Shown here piece after piece: positions 6,291 through 6,302 of a stretch of 6,302 bases of DNA. The notes under the pieces are model-generated. The model saw nothing but the letters and a program-made list of their open reading frames with translations. It did no database searches and was not told where the DNA came from. Origin of the DNA: Nitrospinaceae bacterium (lineage in GTDB: Bacteria; Nitrospinota; Nitrospinia; Nitrospinales; VA-1); assembly GCA_029261675.1 (NCBI GenBank), contig JAJDBA010000269.1, positions 1-6,302 of the forward strand. Direction: 5' to 3'. Made by a program: the position numbers and the translations under genes. How positions within the stretch are numbered: the stretch's first letter is position 1; every line of letters begins with the position of its first letter.

Positions 6291-6302
6291 GGGGGGGGAG
6301 GG
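6291..6302. other. Terminal G run, probable assembly or sequencing artefact
   Basis: The last 12 bases are eight G, one A and three G or fewer visible before the end, abrupt in AT-rich sequence. Such terminal poly-G is typical of dark-cycle calls in two-colour short-read sequencing carried to a contig edge. It should not be read as biological. Confidence 0.65.

Overview
The window is AT-rich bacterial DNA. It carries five protein genes, the first cut off by the left edge, and no sign of a plasmid, phage, IS element, CRISPR array or RNA gene. It starts inside hisS and ends in a low-complexity G run, so it looks like a complete short assembly contig rather than a slice of a larger sequence. The Cys-rich HisRS, a Fur protein ending in Cys-Ser-Glu-Cys-Arg, and two large-family lipoproteins (SUMF1 fold and TPR) suggest a Gram-negative with an outer membrane. 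By general feel it is of the deltaproteobacterial/Nitrospinota type, but this is a low-confidence guess from protein style only.

Layout: (1) 1-870, + strand, C-terminal two thirds of histidyl-tRNA synthetase. (2) 1000-1428, + strand, a Fur-family metalloregulator with its own promoter and a PerR-box-like operator (976-990) just before its start codon. (3) 1619-2644, + strand, a TylF/macrocin-type O-methyltransferase with an extra N-terminal Rossmann-like domain. (4) 2696-3589, - strand, a SUMF1/FGE-fold lipoprotein lacking the catalytic cysteines of formylglycine-generating enzyme. It converges on the methyltransferase gene with a 51-bp gap. (5) 3774-6155, + strand, a 793-residue lipoprotein built almost entirely of TPR repeats, divergent from gene 4 across a 184-bp intergenic region. 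(6) 6156-6302, no gene, but a near-consensus sigma70 promoter pointing off the right end.

The genes do not form one obvious pathway. HisRS is housekeeping. The regulator appears to be a self-controlled single gene. The methyltransferase suggests glycan or secondary-metabolite modification with no visible partner. The two divergent lipoproteins are the only pair whose arrangement suggests a joint role, probably at the cell envelope. I did not find a clearly new multi-gene system. The most distinctive points are the mismatch between a PerR-like operator and a Fur-type metal site, the divergent SUMF1/TPR lipoprotein pair, and an unusual recurring tryptophan in the TPR units.
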